The notes: generated by a model from the sequence alone, not told the origin. A DNA stretch of 64,000 bases from Aquimarina sediminis (GCF_002895435.1 NZ_POYJ01000001.1:496001-560000); one strand, 5' to 3'; counted from the first letter of the stretch, positions 46,423 to 57,662 are shown. Made by a program: numbers and translations.

Positions 46423-47340
46423 CTAGAAAAATCTTGGAGAGGAATATTTGTTACTAAACTTTAGAAGATCAAAATTAAATAGTATCACAATTTCATGACT
46501 ACCATTATTATAGCCACTTAATTCACTAATACTAAAATCGTAAGAATATCCAACTTTTAGGTTTTGAGTAATATTAAAACCTGCCAAAGCAATAAAAGAA
46601 TCTGTATATCGATATGATACCCCTAGTTCAAATTTGTCATATATCAATGAATTTAGAGAAAGGTCAAAAGTTAAAGGAGAATCTATAACTTGCTTTAAAA
46701 CCATAGAAGGCTTCAATCTTATATTATCTACAAAATCAAAAACATACCCAACTATCCCATAAATATGTGTTTTTGTTTGTGCTACACCGATACCATCAAT
46801 ATCCACATCACTTGGCAGCAAATTAGGAGAAGATATACCTGCATAAAAATTACTTGTAAACAAGTATAATCCTGCTCCAATATTGAGTTCTGTTGTAGAT
46901 GTATTGTTTGCAAATGATGGATCCGTAGCAACATCAGAACCCGAAGGGTCTATCCTAAAATTATTTATCCCTGCTTTTAACCCATAAGACAATCTAGCCT
47001 CGTCAGAAAGCCTTGTGATGTATGCAAAATCAAGATTAATATAATCATTGTTTACAGGAATAGCGTCTCCTATTTTATCATTTACATAATTAACACTAAG
47101 TTCAATCTTATTGCTCATTGGTATATTAGCAAATACATTGGCCGTTTGCGGTGAGCCTTCAATACCTGTCCATTGTTTTCTATATAAAAGACCTGTTGAA
47201 ATCAAACCACTTTGACCAGTAGCATATGCTGGATTAACTGTACTCATATTATACATATACTGTGAGTATTGTGGTTCCTGCTGAGCGTAGATTATTGAGC
47301 AGAAAACTACAGTTAAGGTAAAAATTAATTTTAATTTCAT
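46423..47340 (-). CDS. PorP/SprF family type IX secretion membrane protein
   Basis: A 305-residue outer-membrane barrel with a signal peptide (ending IIYAQ). It has the family-typical start QEPQYSQYMYNMSTVNPAYATGQSGLI and RKQWTGIEGSPQT, and ends in Phe. PorP/SprF proteins bind particular type IX substrates and help attach them at the surface. The gene lies five bases after a large type B sorted protein and directly before an OmpA-type gene, the classic SprB-SprF-like arrangement. Confidence 0.92.
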   Translation of the reverse strand: MKLKLIFTLTVVFCSIIYAQQEPQYSQYMYNMSTVNPAYATGQSGLISTGLLYRKQWTGIEGSPQTANVFANIPMSNKIELSVNYVNDKIGDAIPVNNDYINLDFAYITRLSDEARLSYGLKAGINNFRIDPSGSDVATDPSFANNTSTTELNIGAGLYLFTSNFYAGISSPNLLPSDVDIDGIGVAQTKTHIYGIVGYVFDFVDNIRLKPSMVLKQVIDSPLTFDLSLNSLIYDKFELGVSYRYTDSFIALAGFNITQNLKVGYSYDFSISELSGYNNGSHEIVILFNFDLLKFSNKYSSPRFF

Positions 47341-47344
47341 TTGT

Positions 47345-50128
47345 TTATCTGCTTAGGTAAAAACTTCCTTGAATTGGTAAATTATTTTCAAAATTTGGAG
47401 TAAAAACATAAAAATATGTCCCCGATGGAAGATCATCTCCTAATCGTATTGACAAATTACTTTCTCCTCTAAACTCTTCAGTATTGACATTACCTTCATA
47501 GACAAGGCTACCATATCGATTGTATATTTTTAGATCAAAATCAGGAAATGCCTCTGGTATGTTATATACCTCTTCTATTAATAAATCAAATGTATCATTT
47601 TGTTGATCACCATTAGGAGAAACTCCATCCTGAAAATCAAGAGTGCACAATTCTCCGTTAGCAAATCTTTCTCCAGTATTTAATATATTAATCAGAACTT
47701 CCAAACGTTCAGATTCACAATTATCTGCATCTACTGTAGCGATATAATATATTTGATTATCAAAAAGTAAAGGATTATCAATAATTGGAGTTTCACTCTC
47801 TAGCGTAGTATACCAATTATAGTTTAGCACATCAACTTCAATGTCATCTAATCGCTTAGCATCAAGAATACAAAACTCCTGAGCTGGTACATCTGGAATT
47901 GGTAAGTCTATTATTTGTATTGACACAAATAATGAAGATTGATCACATGGTTGTGTATTTGTTATTACATATCTAAAGTTATAGATATTATTTGTTAATG
48001 TTTCAAATTCTACTACTCCATCTGTACTTAAAACACCCGTATTATCTGTATCTTCAAAAACTCCGGTGCGTGGGGTATCTCTATCTAAAAGTGAGTATAA
48101 GTTCACCCGACCATCAATTTTACAAAAAGTTTCACTTCTATCATTTCCAATTTCTACAGGGCTCACTATTGCAATAGTTACCGTTGCCAAATCTAAGGTT
48201 CCACAGCCCGGGTTAGCTGGTGTTGTATATGTATATACTCCTTCTCCTAAAACAGGTAAGTTTGTATCGCTGGTATCAAAAACACCCAAATGATCTGGAG
48301 AGGTATACCCAAAAGGACCAGTCCATGTTCCTGTTGTATCGGGAGATCCTCCTAAAAGATCAAAGAGCGTTATGGTTAAATTATCCGAACATAATGTAGT
48401 GCTTATGTCATCTCCTGCACTAGGCTGTTTATGAATTGTAAATGTTAAATCAGATGTTTCTGTACATCCATCACTACTGTTGGTAGTATACGTAAAAGTA
48501 AACGTTTGTGAAGTATCACTATTAGGAAAAACAAATGTATTATTGATCACATCTCCTGCCATATTAGTCCATACTCCAGTCGTTACGATAGTATCAATTC
48601 CATTGGTTTCTAATAAACTTATAAGATCTACCTGCCCTGCTGATTCACAAAGGTCAATACCTGTAGTATCCTCTCCTGCGTAATCAAAAGCCAATATTTC
48701 AATTTCGACTCGTGCTGTCATAATATTACATGGATGTTCACAATAAAATTGATCCGTAGGTGTTGCATATGGGTCACAAATCTCAAATGGAGCAGGACAA
48801 TTTATTTTTGGACTTACTGCATATTCATATACATAGGTTCCTGGTTCTGCTCCCAAAGTGTTTATTTGACCAAGGTAAAACCAGTAAGGAAAAGCACTTA
48901 ATACTGATGGTTTTGTGGGTAATCCTAAGTCTCCAGATGTGGGTGAGGGTCCAGAAATAAATTTCCAATTAACATAATTATCATTAGTATATATGAAATC
49001 AAAACTTCCTTCTGTGGTAAACTCTAATAGGTCAAATAACCTCAGCCCATTAGCAGTATCATTTGCACAAATTTGAGGAGGTGGGTTAGGTTGACTAAAC
49101 GGCCTTAATTGCTCATATAAAGTAAAACTTATTGTAGATTCCTTATCACTACATACAGCTGATCGCTGTTCTACAGCATAAACAAAGTCATAAGTCTCGC
49201 ATCCAAACCTCAAATTATTACCATTATCAATTAGATTATCATAGATAGTTCTTAGGTTAATCATAGAATCTTGTTCATCCTCTATTTCTCCTGTAGGATC
49301 TAAACTATGCAACCAAATTCCTTCGGTATCTTCACCTTCTAAATATTGATCGTCTGTTAGATCTATATCTGTATCATAATTACCTGCTAAAATATCATCT
49401 TCACAAATCTCTGTTAAAACAGGCTCTCCAGAATCCACCTGTCTTACCATAGCAATTCTCACTGTAGTTTGTTGCGCAGTAGAACACCCTAAAACACCTG
49501 GTACAGTATATATTAATTCAAAAACTTCCTGATCAACAAGAGGCTGCCCTGGTTGATATGGTATTTCTACAATAAGTTTAGATCCAGAAATCTCTATAAA
49601 ACTAGAACTTGATCCATTATACGTCCACTCTCCATTAGAGTGGGGTGATGGTGTGTTACCATCCAACGCAAAAGCACTAAACAAATCAAAACCATCAAGA
49701 TCACAGCCTTGCGCATTTACATTAAGTGGTCCTGAAGGAGGAAGTGCCACACCAGAATATGGTCCCAAAATCAATCTAGCAGTTCTTACTGGTATATCAC
49801 CACAGGTAGCATTCTTAAGTTCAAAAAAATAATCATTTTGAGTAGCAATTGTAGTTGCTTTTTTCAACTCCCACATGGCTAGATTACCAGTAACATCATC
49901 AAATGCTGCATTAAATTGAGGAGCTATGTTCCATGTACCATCTGCGGGCGTAGTACTAGTTTCTGTATATAAGTTAATTATCCCATCTGGACCATTAATA
50001 CCATCAAAATCAATATTCTCTATATCACATTTTTCTATGGTGATAAGCCCTAAATTACACTGAGAATAGGAAATTTGACAAATTAGTAATAGGAAAAAGT
50101 AAGGTAATAGTTTGGCTATAGGTTTCAA
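47345..50128 (-). CDS. Large secreted protein with type B type IX sorting domain (gliding motility-associated C-terminal)
   Basis: A 927-residue exported protein (signal ending QISYSQ) with a long beta-rich, Cys- and Asp-rich body. Repeating units of about 80-100 residues are seen (for example DLCESAGQVDLISLL, TLCSDNLTITLFDLL, TFCKIDGRVNLYSLL), each resembling SprB-type repeats. The end is a CHU_C/type B sorting domain (FQDGVSPNGDQQNDTFDLL, LKIYNRYGSLVYEGN, SGTYFYVF). Such proteins are adhesins of gliding flavobacteria. The start is a TTG; no better one is visible. It heads the SprF-OmpA operon. Confidence 0.88.
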   Translation of the reverse strand: MKPIAKLLPYFFLLLICQISYSQCNLGLITIEKCDIENIDFDGINGPDGIINLYTETSTTPADGTWNIAPQFNAAFDDVTGNLAMWELKKATTIATQNDYFFELKNATCGDIPVRTARLILGPYSGVALPPSGPLNVNAQGCDLDGFDLFSAFALDGNTPSPHSNGEWTYNGSSSSFIEISGSKLIVEIPYQPGQPLVDQEVFELIYTVPGVLGCSTAQQTTVRIAMVRQVDSGEPVLTEICEDDILAGNYDTDIDLTDDQYLEGEDTEGIWLHSLDPTGEIEDEQDSMINLRTIYDNLIDNGNNLRFGCETYDFVYAVEQRSAVCSDKESTISFTLYEQLRPFSQPNPPPQICANDTANGLRLFDLLEFTTEGSFDFIYTNDNYVNWKFISGPSPTSGDLGLPTKPSVLSAFPYWFYLGQINTLGAEPGTYVYEYAVSPKINCPAPFEICDPYATPTDQFYCEHPCNIMTARVEIEILAFDYAGEDTTGIDLCESAGQVDLISLLETNGIDTIVTTGVWTNMAGDVINNTFVFPNSDTSQTFTFTYTTNSSDGCTETSDLTFTIHKQPSAGDDISTTLCSDNLTITLFDLLGGSPDTTGTWTGPFGYTSPDHLGVFDTSDTNLPVLGEGVYTYTTPANPGCGTLDLATVTIAIVSPVEIGNDRSETFCKIDGRVNLYSLLDRDTPRTGVFEDTDNTGVLSTDGVVEFETLTNNIYNFRYVITNTQPCDQSSLFVSIQIIDLPIPDVPAQEFCILDAKRLDDIEVDVLNYNWYTTLESETPIIDNPLLFDNQIYYIATVDADNCESERLEVLINILNTGERFANGELCTLDFQDGVSPNGDQQNDTFDLLIEEVYNIPEAFPDFDLKIYNRYGSLVYEGNVNTEEFRGESNLSIRLGDDLPSGTYFYVFTPNFENNLPIQGSFYLSR

Positions 50129-50237
50129 AATTTATAGGTTTTTTCGGGTTCCGCAAATATAGTATATTCATAATTAATGTATCTAAAATCGCTAATAGAT
50201 TAAGGATTCACAAAAAAACATAGCCAAATATTACGAA

Positions 50238-50834
50238 TCAATGTCTTTTCTTTAGTACACTAACAATGTTATCTAATGTATATCCTTTTGCCTGTAGGAG
50301 TATCAAATAATGAAATAGTAAATCAGCACTTTCATTCAAAAACAATTCTTCGTTATCATCCTTAGCTTCAATTACTACTTCTACTGCCTCTTCTCCTACC
50401 TTTTGGGCAATTTTATTCATTCCTTTCCTAAACAATGATGCGACATATGAATTCTCATCATTTTGGTTTTCTTTTCTGTTTTTAATTATTTCTTCCAAAT
50501 CTGATAAAAATCCATAAGATTGCTTGTTGTCTTCTTTCCAACAAGTATCCGTTCCTGTATGACAAGTTGGTCCTGCCGGAGTAACCTTTATCAATAGGGC
50601 ATCATTGTCACAGTCATTGTTAATGTCTACAACCGACAAAATGTTACCGCTTTCTTCTCCTTTTGTCCATAATCTTTTTTTTGTGCGACTAAAAAAAGTA
50701 ACATTTTTTGTCTCAACTGTCTTATTATAAGCCTCTTGATTCATATACCCTAGCATTAAAACATTTTTTGTTAATGCGTCCTGAATAATGGCAGGTACAA
50801 GCCCATCTCCATTTTTATTGAAGTTTATTTTCAT
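50238..50834 (-). CDS. hisIE: Bifunctional phosphoribosyl-AMP cyclohydrolase / phosphoribosyl-ATP diphosphatase
   Basis: A 198-residue fusion that carries out steps 2 and 3 of histidine synthesis. The HisI part (about 1-105) has MLGYMNQEAYNKT, FFSRTKKRLWTKGEESGN and the zinc-binding CDNDALLIKV and GPTCHTGTDTCW. The HisE part (about 110-198) has GMNKIAQKVGEEAVEVVIEA and ESADLLFHYLILL. It is the last gene of the his operon, 62 bp after hisF. Confidence 0.95.
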   Translation of the reverse strand: MKINFNKNGDGLVPAIIQDALTKNVLMLGYMNQEAYNKTVETKNVTFFSRTKKRLWTKGEESGNILSVVDINNDCDNDALLIKVTPAGPTCHTGTDTCWKEDNKQSYGFLSDLEEIIKNRKENQNDENSYVASLFRKGMNKIAQKVGEEAVEVVIEAKDDNEELFLNESADLLFHYLILLQAKGYTLDNIVSVLKKRH

Positions 50835-50896
50835 ATCTTTTCTAAAATTTCTTCGGTCATTCCTAAATTAAGGTTATCGATGACTCGATTTATAGT

Positions 50897-51652
50897 TTAT
50901 AATCGTACGGGAATTTGATTATTTCTTAATTCATGTTTTAAATCTTTAATTTCTATTTCTTTAAAATGAAACACACTTGCAGCCAATGCAGCATCTGCCT
51001 TCCCTTCTTTAAAAGTATCTACAAAGTGCTGCATGTTTCCTGCTCCTCCAGATGCTATTATGGGAATATTTAACTCTTGGGATAGCCTGGATAGCGATTT
51101 ATTTGCAAACCCATCTTTTGTCCCGTCATTATCCATTGAAGTAAAAAGGATTTCACCGGCTCCACGTTCTTCGACTTCTTTTGCCCAATCAAACAAATTT
51201 AATTCTGTAGGCACTTTACCTCCTACTAGGTGTACTATCCAATTTCCATCTATCTGTTTTGCATCTATAGCCACAGTAATACATTGAGAGCCAAATTTAC
51301 CTACCAAATCATTAATTAATTGTGGATTTTTTACTGCCGAGGAGTTTATGGACACTTTATCCGCACCATTTTGTAGTAAAACATCTACATCCTCAACAGA
51401 TGAAATTCCTCCTCCTACTGTAAATGGAATATTTATTTTTGCTGCTACTTTAAGCACCAAATCTGCCAAGGTTTTTCGTCTTTCTTCTGTCGCAGAGATA
51501 TCCAGAAACACTAGCTCATCTGCTCCTGCTTTTGAATATGCATCTGCAAGTTCAACAGGATCTCCTGCATCACGAAGGTCTACAAAATTAACTCCTTTCA
51601 CTGTTCTCCCATTTTTGATATCCAAACAGGGTATTATTCTTTTTGTAAGCAT
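50897..51652 (-). CDS. hisF: Imidazole glycerol phosphate synthase cyclase subunit
   Basis: A 251-residue TIM barrel starting [16 protein letters not shown]; a TTG two codons earlier is not used. Together with HisH it makes imidazole glycerol phosphate and AICAR from PRFAR and ammonia. The catalytic Asp pair is in CLDIKNG (Asp11) and VAIDAKQI (about 130). Length is normal. It follows hisA by about 50 bp. Confidence 0.95.
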   Translation of the reverse strand: MLTKRIIPCLDIKNGRTVKGVNFVDLRDAGDPVELADAYSKAGADELVFLDISATEERRKTLADLVLKVAAKINIPFTVGGGISSVEDVDVLLQNGADKVSINSSAVKNPQLINDLVGKFGSQCITVAIDAKQIDGNWIVHLVGGKVPTELNLFDWAKEVEERGAGEILFTSMDNDGTKDGFANKSLSRLSQELNIPIIASGGAGNMQHFVDTFKEGKADAALAASVFHFKEIEIKDLKHELRNNQIPVRL

Positions 51653-51704
51653 AATCAATTTTTTTATTAAATTTTAAACATTGATTCTCTTCTGGTTTTC
51701 TTTT

Positions 51705-52433
51705 CTATACTTTTGAAAGAATGTAATTTTCCAATTGCTTTAAACTAATTCTGTTTTCATAAATTGCCTTTCCGATAATGGTACCTTCACATCCAATTTC
51801 TGCTAATCTTGGTAATTCATCAAAGGTAGAAATACCACCAGATGCTATTAGTTTAATATCATTCGTTTCATTGATAATTCTTTTATATAGCTCAAAAGAA
51901 GGACCCTGTAACATTCCGTCTTTACTAATATCTGTGCAGATCACATAACTAACGCCTTCTTTTTGATATTCCTTAATAAACGGAATTAAATCTTTATCGC
52001 TCTCTTCTTGCCATCCGCTTACTGCTATCTTTTCGTTATTAGCATCGGCACCAAGAATAATTTTATCTGATCCATTCTTTTTAATCCAAGATCTAAAAAT
52101 ATCCGGATTCTTTACAGCAATACTTCCTCCTGTAACTTGGTGTGCCCCACTTTCAAAGGCAATTCTAAGATCTTCGCCTGTTTTTAACCCTCCACCAAAA
52201 TCAATTTTTAGAGTTGTTTTAGAGGCAATTTGCTCCAAAACCTTATAATTGACAATATGTTTAGACTTTGCTCCATCGAGATCTACCAGATGTAAATACT
52301 CAATCCCATGTGCCTCAAATTCTTTGGCTACTTCTAATGGATTTTCGTTATATATTTTCTTGGTGTCGTAGTCTCCTTTAGAAAGCCGTACACATTTTTT
52401 ATCAATAATATCTATAGCTGGTATTATTCTCAT
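51705..52433 (-). CDS. hisA: ProFAR isomerase
   Basis: A 242-residue TIM barrel, paralogous to HisF, that isomerises ProFAR to PRFAR. It has [17 protein letters not shown] (Asp8), [20 protein letters not shown] and [11 protein letters not shown]. Its ATG overlaps the hisH stop (ATGA), so the two are translationally coupled. Confidence 0.95.
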   Translation of the reverse strand: MRIIPAIDIIDKKCVRLSKGDYDTKKIYNENPLEVAKEFEAHGIEYLHLVDLDGAKSKHIVNYKVLEQIASKTTLKIDFGGGLKTGEDLRIAFESGAHQVTGGSIAVKNPDIFRSWIKKNGSDKIILGADANNEKIAVSGWQEESDKDLIPFIKEYQKEGVSYVICTDISKDGMLQGPSFELYKRIINETNDIKLIASGGISTFDELPRLAEIGCEGTIIGKAIYENRISLKQLENYILSKV

Positions 52434-53011
52434 AGTTCTAAGAAGTTTTTAAGTATTTTTTCTCCAATCACACTACTTTTCTCTGGGTGAAACTGGGTTC
52501 CGTAAAAATTATCTTTTTGTAAAGCTGTACTATACTTTATACCATAGTACGTTTGTGCAACAGTATCCTCTATAACCGGGGCATAATAACTATGGACTAA
52601 ATAGATGTATTCATTTTCATCAACCTCTGTAAAAAGAGGCGAATTAAGAGAGTCTATCTGGTTCCACCCAATTTGTGGTACTTTTACATTGTTATTAAAT
52701 CGTATAACATCAACATCAAAAATCCCCAAGCCTTTTGTATTACCTTCTTCTGTTCGGTTACACATTAATTGCATCCCCAAGCAAATTCCTAAAACAGGCT
52801 GTTTCAGTATAGGAACAAGCTTATCTAGTCCAGAAATTTTGAGTTTTTGCATTGCACTACTCGCCTCTCCTACTCCTGGAAATATTACCTTATCTGCTGT
52901 TTTTATTTCTTCTGGGTTATCACTCAATATAGCTTGATAACCCATTCTTTCTATTGCAAATTTTATAGATTGAATATTTCCTGCTCCGTAATTAATAATT
53001 ACAATTTTCAC
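52430..53011 (-). CDS. hisH: Imidazole glycerol phosphate synthase glutamine amidotransferase subunit
   Basis: A 193-residue class I glutaminase that feeds ammonia to HisF. The nucleophile is Cys77 in GICLGMQL, with catalytic His in GTQFHPEKS and Glu directly after. It starts with GTG ([11 protein letters not shown]), 72 bp after hisB, and overlaps hisA by four bases. Confidence 0.95.
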   Translation of the reverse strand: MKIVIINYGAGNIQSIKFAIERMGYQAILSDNPEEIKTADKVIFPGVGEASSAMQKLKISGLDKLVPILKQPVLGICLGMQLMCNRTEEGNTKGLGIFDVDVIRFNNNVKVPQIGWNQIDSLNSPLFTEVDENEYIYLVHSYYAPVIEDTVAQTYYGIKYSTALQKDNFYGTQFHPEKSSVIGEKILKNFLEL

Positions 53012-53083
53012 TATTTTTTTTGATTTTAGGACTTCAGATATATGATTTTAAACTCATAATCATCAATCGTAATTTGTAATTGA

Positions 53084-54220
53084 TTATAACATCCCCTTGG
53101 TACTTGGTAATATCATTTTCTCAGGATCTTGCCTGACTGCTACTTTTATTGCTTTTGCAAAAGCTTTAAAAATTGCTTCAATCTTATGATGTTCATTTGT
53201 TCCTTCAGCTTTTATATTCAGGTTTGCTTTTGCACCATCTGTAAAAGATTTAAAGAAATGAAAAAACATCTCTGTTGGCATTTTACCAATCATTTCTCGA
53301 TTAAATTCTGCATCCCATACTAACCAATTACGCCCACCAAAATCTATAGCTACCTGTGCCAAACAATCATCCATTGGTAAACAAAAACCATAACGTTCTA
53401 TCCCCAACTTAGTACCCAAAGCTTTACTAAATACTTCTCCTAGTGCAATGGCCGTATCCTCTATAGTATGATGTTCATCAACTTCTAAATCACCGGTTAC
53501 TTTAATATCGAGGTTCATCTGCCCATGACGTGCAATCTGATCCAGCATATGATCAAAAAACTCTAATCCAGTATTGATATTACTTTTTCCTGTGCCATCC
53601 AGATTTAATTTAATAAAAATGTCTGTTTCATTAGTTTTTCTTGAAATTTCGGCAACTCGATCTTTTAGTTTTAAAAATTCATATATTTTCTGCCAATCAT
53701 TATTTTCTAATGCAATATGTGCTTCTAATTCTTCTCTTTTTATAGTAATTTCTCCCGTTCCCAAATTAGTGTTATCATTTATAAAAATACCTTTTGCACC
53801 AAGGTTTTTGGCTAACTCCATATCTGTTAACCGATCACCGATCACAAAAGAATTGGTAAGATCATAATCATCGGAAAAATACTCTGTTAATAGTCCAGTT
53901 CCTGGCTTTCTAGTATTTGCATTTTCATGAGGAAAGGTTCTATCTAAGAACACCTTATCAAATACAACTCCTTCATTTTCAAAAGAATTTATTATAAAAT
54001 TATGCACTGGCCAAAAGGTTTCTTCTGGAAATACATCTGTTCCCAAACCATCCTGATTTGTGATCATCACGAGTTCATAGTCCAGTTCCTGAGCAATTTT
54101 TCCTAAATATGTAAAAGCTTTAGGATAAAATATCATTTTTTCAAATGCATCAATTTGCTCGTCTGCTGTTTCTTTAATAATCGTTCCGTCACGATCTATA
54201 AATAGTACTTTCTTTTTCAT
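53084..54220 (-). CDS. hisB: Bifunctional histidinol-phosphatase / imidazoleglycerol-phosphate dehydratase
   Basis: A 378-residue fusion. The N-terminal HAD phosphatase (about 1-165) has the FIDRDGTI nucleophile motif (Asp9, Asp11), a zinc-binding loop region and [15 protein letters not shown]. The C-terminal dehydratase (about 185-378) has the metal-binding repeats [15 protein letters not shown] and [16 protein letters not shown]. The same fusion occurs in Escherichia and many Bacteroidota. It follows hisC by about 107 bp. Confidence 0.95.
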   Translation of the reverse strand: MKKKVLFIDRDGTIIKETADEQIDAFEKMIFYPKAFTYLGKIAQELDYELVMITNQDGLGTDVFPEETFWPVHNFIINSFENEGVVFDKVFLDRTFPHENANTRKPGTGLLTEYFSDDYDLTNSFVIGDRLTDMELAKNLGAKGIFINDNTNLGTGEITIKREELEAHIALENNDWQKIYEFLKLKDRVAEISRKTNETDIFIKLNLDGTGKSNINTGLEFFDHMLDQIARHGQMNLDIKVTGDLEVDEHHTIEDTAIALGEVFSKALGTKLGIERYGFCLPMDDCLAQVAIDFGGRNWLVWDAEFNREMIGKMPTEMFFHFFKSFTDGAKANLNIKAEGTNEHHKIEAIFKAFAKAIKVAVRQDPEKMILPSTKGML

Positions 54221-54327
54221 TGTGTGGTGGTGGTCTCAATTATAATTTGGAGAGCCTTTTTTAAAATTACTAATGTTGCTATTCTAACCATATTTTACTT
54301 CTATCGGCAGTATCATAAAGAGGAAAA

Positions 54328-55386
54328 CTAGTTCTTTGAAATTAATACCAATGTGTTTATTAATTTTTCATTTTCTTCTTTGGTTCCTACCGTAAATCTG
54401 AGTGTATTCTCACATAGCGGTTGTGTACTTCTGTTACGAACAACTATACCTTTACTAATTAATTGATCATATCTCTTATTGGCATCATCCACTCTTACCA
54501 AAATGAAATTTGCATCACTATGAAATATTTCTTTAACAAAATGTATAGTAGATAAAGTTTCCTTTAGCCTAGTTCGTTCTTTTAATATCGTATCTATTTC
54601 TTTCTTTATTATATCTTCCTCTACAATTCTCTCTAAAGCTCTCTTCTGTGTTAATTCATTAATATTGTATGGTGGTTTTATTTTATTTAAAACATCTATA
54701 ATCTCTTCAGAAGCATAACAAATTCCTAATCGAACCCCTGCTAAACCATAAGCTTTGGATAATGTTTGGGTTACTATAAGGTTAGTATATTTGCTAAGGC
54801 TATTGACCCAGCTTTTATCATCTGCAAAATCAATATAAGCTTCATCAATCACTACCACTCCCGTAAAATATTCTAATATATACCCAATAGATTGCGGATC
54901 AACCAGATTTCCCGAAGGGTTATTAGGCGAACAAATAAAGAGTATTTTTGTATTCTCATTTACATGAGCAAAGATTGATTCTATATCTGGTTGAAAATTG
55001 TTATTCAGTTGTACTTCTTGCTCTTCTATATTATTAATATTTGCCAAGACCTTATACATCCCATATGTAGGAGGTAATGTAATGATATTATCCACAGCAG
55101 GTTCGCAAAACGCTCTAAAAATCAAATCCAATACCTCATCACTTCCATTTCCCAGAAGTATGTTTTTTTCAGAAACCTTTTTTTGATTTGCTAATACAGT
55201 TTTAAGGTTCCTCTGTTGTGGATCGGGATATCTATTGACACCATTCTCATTAGGGTTCTCATTAGCATCCAAAAAAATCATATCCCTATTAAAATCAGTA
55301 AACTCATCTCTAGCAGAACTATATGGTTTTAGGTGCAATACATTCTTACGAACTACTTGTTTTATATCAAATTTTATTTTATTCAT
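54328..55386 (-). CDS. hisC: Histidinol-phosphate aminotransferase
   Basis: A 352-residue fold-type I PLP aminotransferase that makes histidinol phosphate. The PLP lysine is in TLSKAYGLAGVRLG. Also present are FLDANENPNE, LLGNGSDEVLDLI, CSPNNPSG and VIDEAYIDF. Length matches HisC. It lies 51 bp after hisD. Confidence 0.95.
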   Translation of the reverse strand: MNKIKFDIKQVVRKNVLHLKPYSSARDEFTDFNRDMIFLDANENPNENGVNRYPDPQQRNLKTVLANQKKVSEKNILLGNGSDEVLDLIFRAFCEPAVDNIITLPPTYGMYKVLANINNIEEQEVQLNNNFQPDIESIFAHVNENTKILFICSPNNPSGNLVDPQSIGYILEYFTGVVVIDEAYIDFADDKSWVNSLSKYTNLIVTQTLSKAYGLAGVRLGICYASEEIIDVLNKIKPPYNINELTQKRALERIVEEDIIKKEIDTILKERTRLKETLSTIHFVKEIFHSDANFILVRVDDANKRYDQLISKGIVVRNRSTQPLCENTLRFTVGTKEENEKLINTLVLISKN

Positions 55387-55437
55387 TTTTAGTTGGTTAT
55401 TATTTTTGAAATTTAATAGTTCTATTACTTTATATTG

Positions 55438-56721
55438 TTATTTCAAGCTTTCTAATCTTAATGTTACTGCATTTTTATGTGCTTGCAATCCTTCTGCTTC
55501 TGCCATAATTTCAATAGCATTTCCAATATTCAGAATACCTTCTTTTGATATTTTCTGAAATGTCATTGACTTCATAAAACTATCTAAATTTACTCCGCTG
55601 TACTGCTTTGCATATCCATTTGTTGGTAAGGTGTGATTTGTACCAGAGGCATAATCTCCAGCGCTTTCGGGTGTATAGTTTCCTATAAATACAGACCCCG
55701 CATTAAGTATATTATCAATATAAAAATCTTCATTATCCATACACACAATAAAATGTTCTGGACCGTATTCGTTGATTAGCGCTATTGCTTCTTGGTCATT
55801 TTGCACATAAATCAATTTCGAATTTGCTATAGCGGCTTCGGCTATTTCTTTTCTTGGTAGTTTATTACATTGTTTTATAACTTCTGCCTCTACTTCTTCT
55901 ATAAGTTTTTCTGAAGTACTAATCAAAATAACCTGACTATCCTTGCCATGTTCTGCCTGACTTAATAAATCTGAAGCTACAAAAGGTACTTTGGCCGTAT
56001 CATCTGCAACCACTAATAACTCACTTGGTCCTGCCGGCATATCAATAGCCACACCAAATTTAGTTGCCAATTGCTTTGCTACAGTTACAAATTGATTTCC
56101 CGGACCAAATATTTTATAGACCTGAGGAATGGTCTCTGTGCCAAAAGTCATTCCTGCAATTGCCTGTATCCCTCCTACTTTACATATTTTGGTTACTCCG
56201 CATAGATCTGCAGTATAAAGTATCGCAGGGTGTATTTTTCCTTCTTGATTTGGAGGTGAGCATAGTACTATTTCTTTACATCCTGCTAGATTAGCTGGAA
56301 TGGTTAACATTAAAATAGTTGAAAACAAAGGTGCTGTACCTCCTGGAATATATAAACCAACCTTTTGAATCGGTCGTTTTTCCTGCCAACATTGTACCCC
56401 ATTATTGGTTTCAACTGATACCGTGCCTGTTTTTTGGGCAGCATGAAATGCTTTTATATTTGATTTGGCTAACAATATCGATTCTTTAAGTTCATCACTT
56501 ACCATTTTTTTTGCTTCCTCTATCTCCTGAGAGGACACCATTATGGTACTTAGATTTACATTGTCGAATCTCTGAGTATATCTATTAATAGCGCTATCTC
56601 CATTTTCTTTGATCTCTTCAAAAACAGTTAATACCGTTTTTTCTATATCTGCAACAGTTTGCGTTGGTCTTTTTAATATCTGGGACCAGTCCTTTTTATT
56701 AGGGTTGTATATTTTCTGCAT
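55438..56721 (-). CDS. hisD: Histidinol dehydrogenase
   Basis: A 427-residue zinc enzyme that oxidises histidinol to histidine in two NAD-dependent steps. Motifs are GLYIPGGTAPLFSTILMLTIPA, AGPSELLVVADD, DLLSQAEHGKDSQ (zinc-binding Gln and His) and SGTNHTLPTNGYAK. Length is normal. It lies about 42 bp after hisG. Confidence 0.96.
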   Translation of the reverse strand: MQKIYNPNKKDWSQILKRPTQTVADIEKTVLTVFEEIKENGDSAINRYTQRFDNVNLSTIMVSSQEIEEAKKMVSDELKESILLAKSNIKAFHAAQKTGTVSVETNNGVQCWQEKRPIQKVGLYIPGGTAPLFSTILMLTIPANLAGCKEIVLCSPPNQEGKIHPAILYTADLCGVTKICKVGGIQAIAGMTFGTETIPQVYKIFGPGNQFVTVAKQLATKFGVAIDMPAGPSELLVVADDTAKVPFVASDLLSQAEHGKDSQVILISTSEKLIEEVEAEVIKQCNKLPRKEIAEAAIANSKLIYVQNDQEAIALINEYGPEHFIVCMDNEDFYIDNILNAGSVFIGNYTPESAGDYASGTNHTLPTNGYAKQYSGVNLDSFMKSMTFQKISKEGILNIGNAIEIMAEAEGLQAHKNAVTLRLESLK

Positions 56722-56763
56722 TACTCCTTATTTTTTTTAAACTAGTATTAGTAATTTAAAATA

Positions 56764-57621
56764 TTATAAAACCATCTTTTCAATCGGGCAAACCAAGATT
56801 CCTTCTGCACCTTCTGCTTTTAACTCATCAAGAATATCCCAAAACTTATTTTTCTCTACTACCGTATGGATAGAACTCCAACCTTCTTCAGCCAAAGGCA
56901 AAACTGTTGGGCTTCTCATTCCAGGTAATATTTTTACTATATCCTTTATTTTGTCATTTGGGGCATTTAGTAAAACATATTTAGAGTTTCGGGCTTTTAA
57001 TACCGCCTTGATTCTAAATTGTAATTTTTCTAGAAGGTTAATATTGCTCTGTGATATTTTTGGAGATACGGCCAAAACTGCTTCAGAGGTAAGCATTACT
57101 TCTACTTCTTTAAGGTTGTTTTTAAACAAAGTACTTCCACTAGATACTATATCGCAAATCGCATCTGCCAAACCAATATTTGGTGCAATCTCTACCGAGC
57201 CAGATATTTGGTGTAATTCTGCAGAAATACCTTTTTTATCCAAATAATTATTAACTGTATTAGGATATGAAGTTGCAATCCTCTTTCCGTTAAGGTCATC
57301 AATTGAATTATATTCAAAATCTTTAGGAACAGCTAAAGAAACTTTACATTTTGAGAAATTAAGACGCTCGGCTATTGAAATATCTTTTCCCTTTTCTATA
57401 AGTACATTTTCACCTATGATAGCTATATCTACAATACCATCTCTAAGGTATTGAGGTATATCCCCATTACGCAAAAACATAACTTCCATAGGAAAATTAC
57501 GGGTTTGGGCTTTTAGTTGATCTTTCCCATTATCAATTGAAATACCACAGTCTTTTAATATTTTGACCGAGTCTTCATTAAGACGTCCGTTTTTTTGGAT
57601 TGCAATTTTGATTTTTGACAT
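56764..57621 (-). CDS. hisG: ATP phosphoribosyltransferase (long form)
   Basis: A 285-residue enzyme that starts histidine synthesis by joining ATP and PRPP. The ATG at 57621 (MSKIKIAIQKNGRLNEDS) is preferred; an ATG 45 bp up would begin inside the attenuator spacer. It has the PRPP loop DIVSSGSTL and the C-terminal regulatory domain (GMRSPTVLPLAEEGWSSIHTVVEKN), the long form that is inhibited by histidine. It is the first enzyme gene of the operon and follows an attenuator with a histidine leader peptide. Confidence 0.95.
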   Translation of the reverse strand: MSKIKIAIQKNGRLNEDSVKILKDCGISIDNGKDQLKAQTRNFPMEVMFLRNGDIPQYLRDGIVDIAIIGENVLIEKGKDISIAERLNFSKCKVSLAVPKDFEYNSIDDLNGKRIATSYPNTVNNYLDKKGISAELHQISGSVEIAPNIGLADAICDIVSSGSTLFKNNLKEVEVMLTSEAVLAVSPKISQSNINLLEKLQFRIKAVLKARNSKYVLLNAPNDKIKDIVKILPGMRSPTVLPLAEEGWSSIHTVVEKNKFWDILDELKAEGAEGILVCPIEKMVL

Positions 57622-57662
57622 GATTTTTTTTGTTGTGTCTGACCAATTCAAAAACGTGTTTT

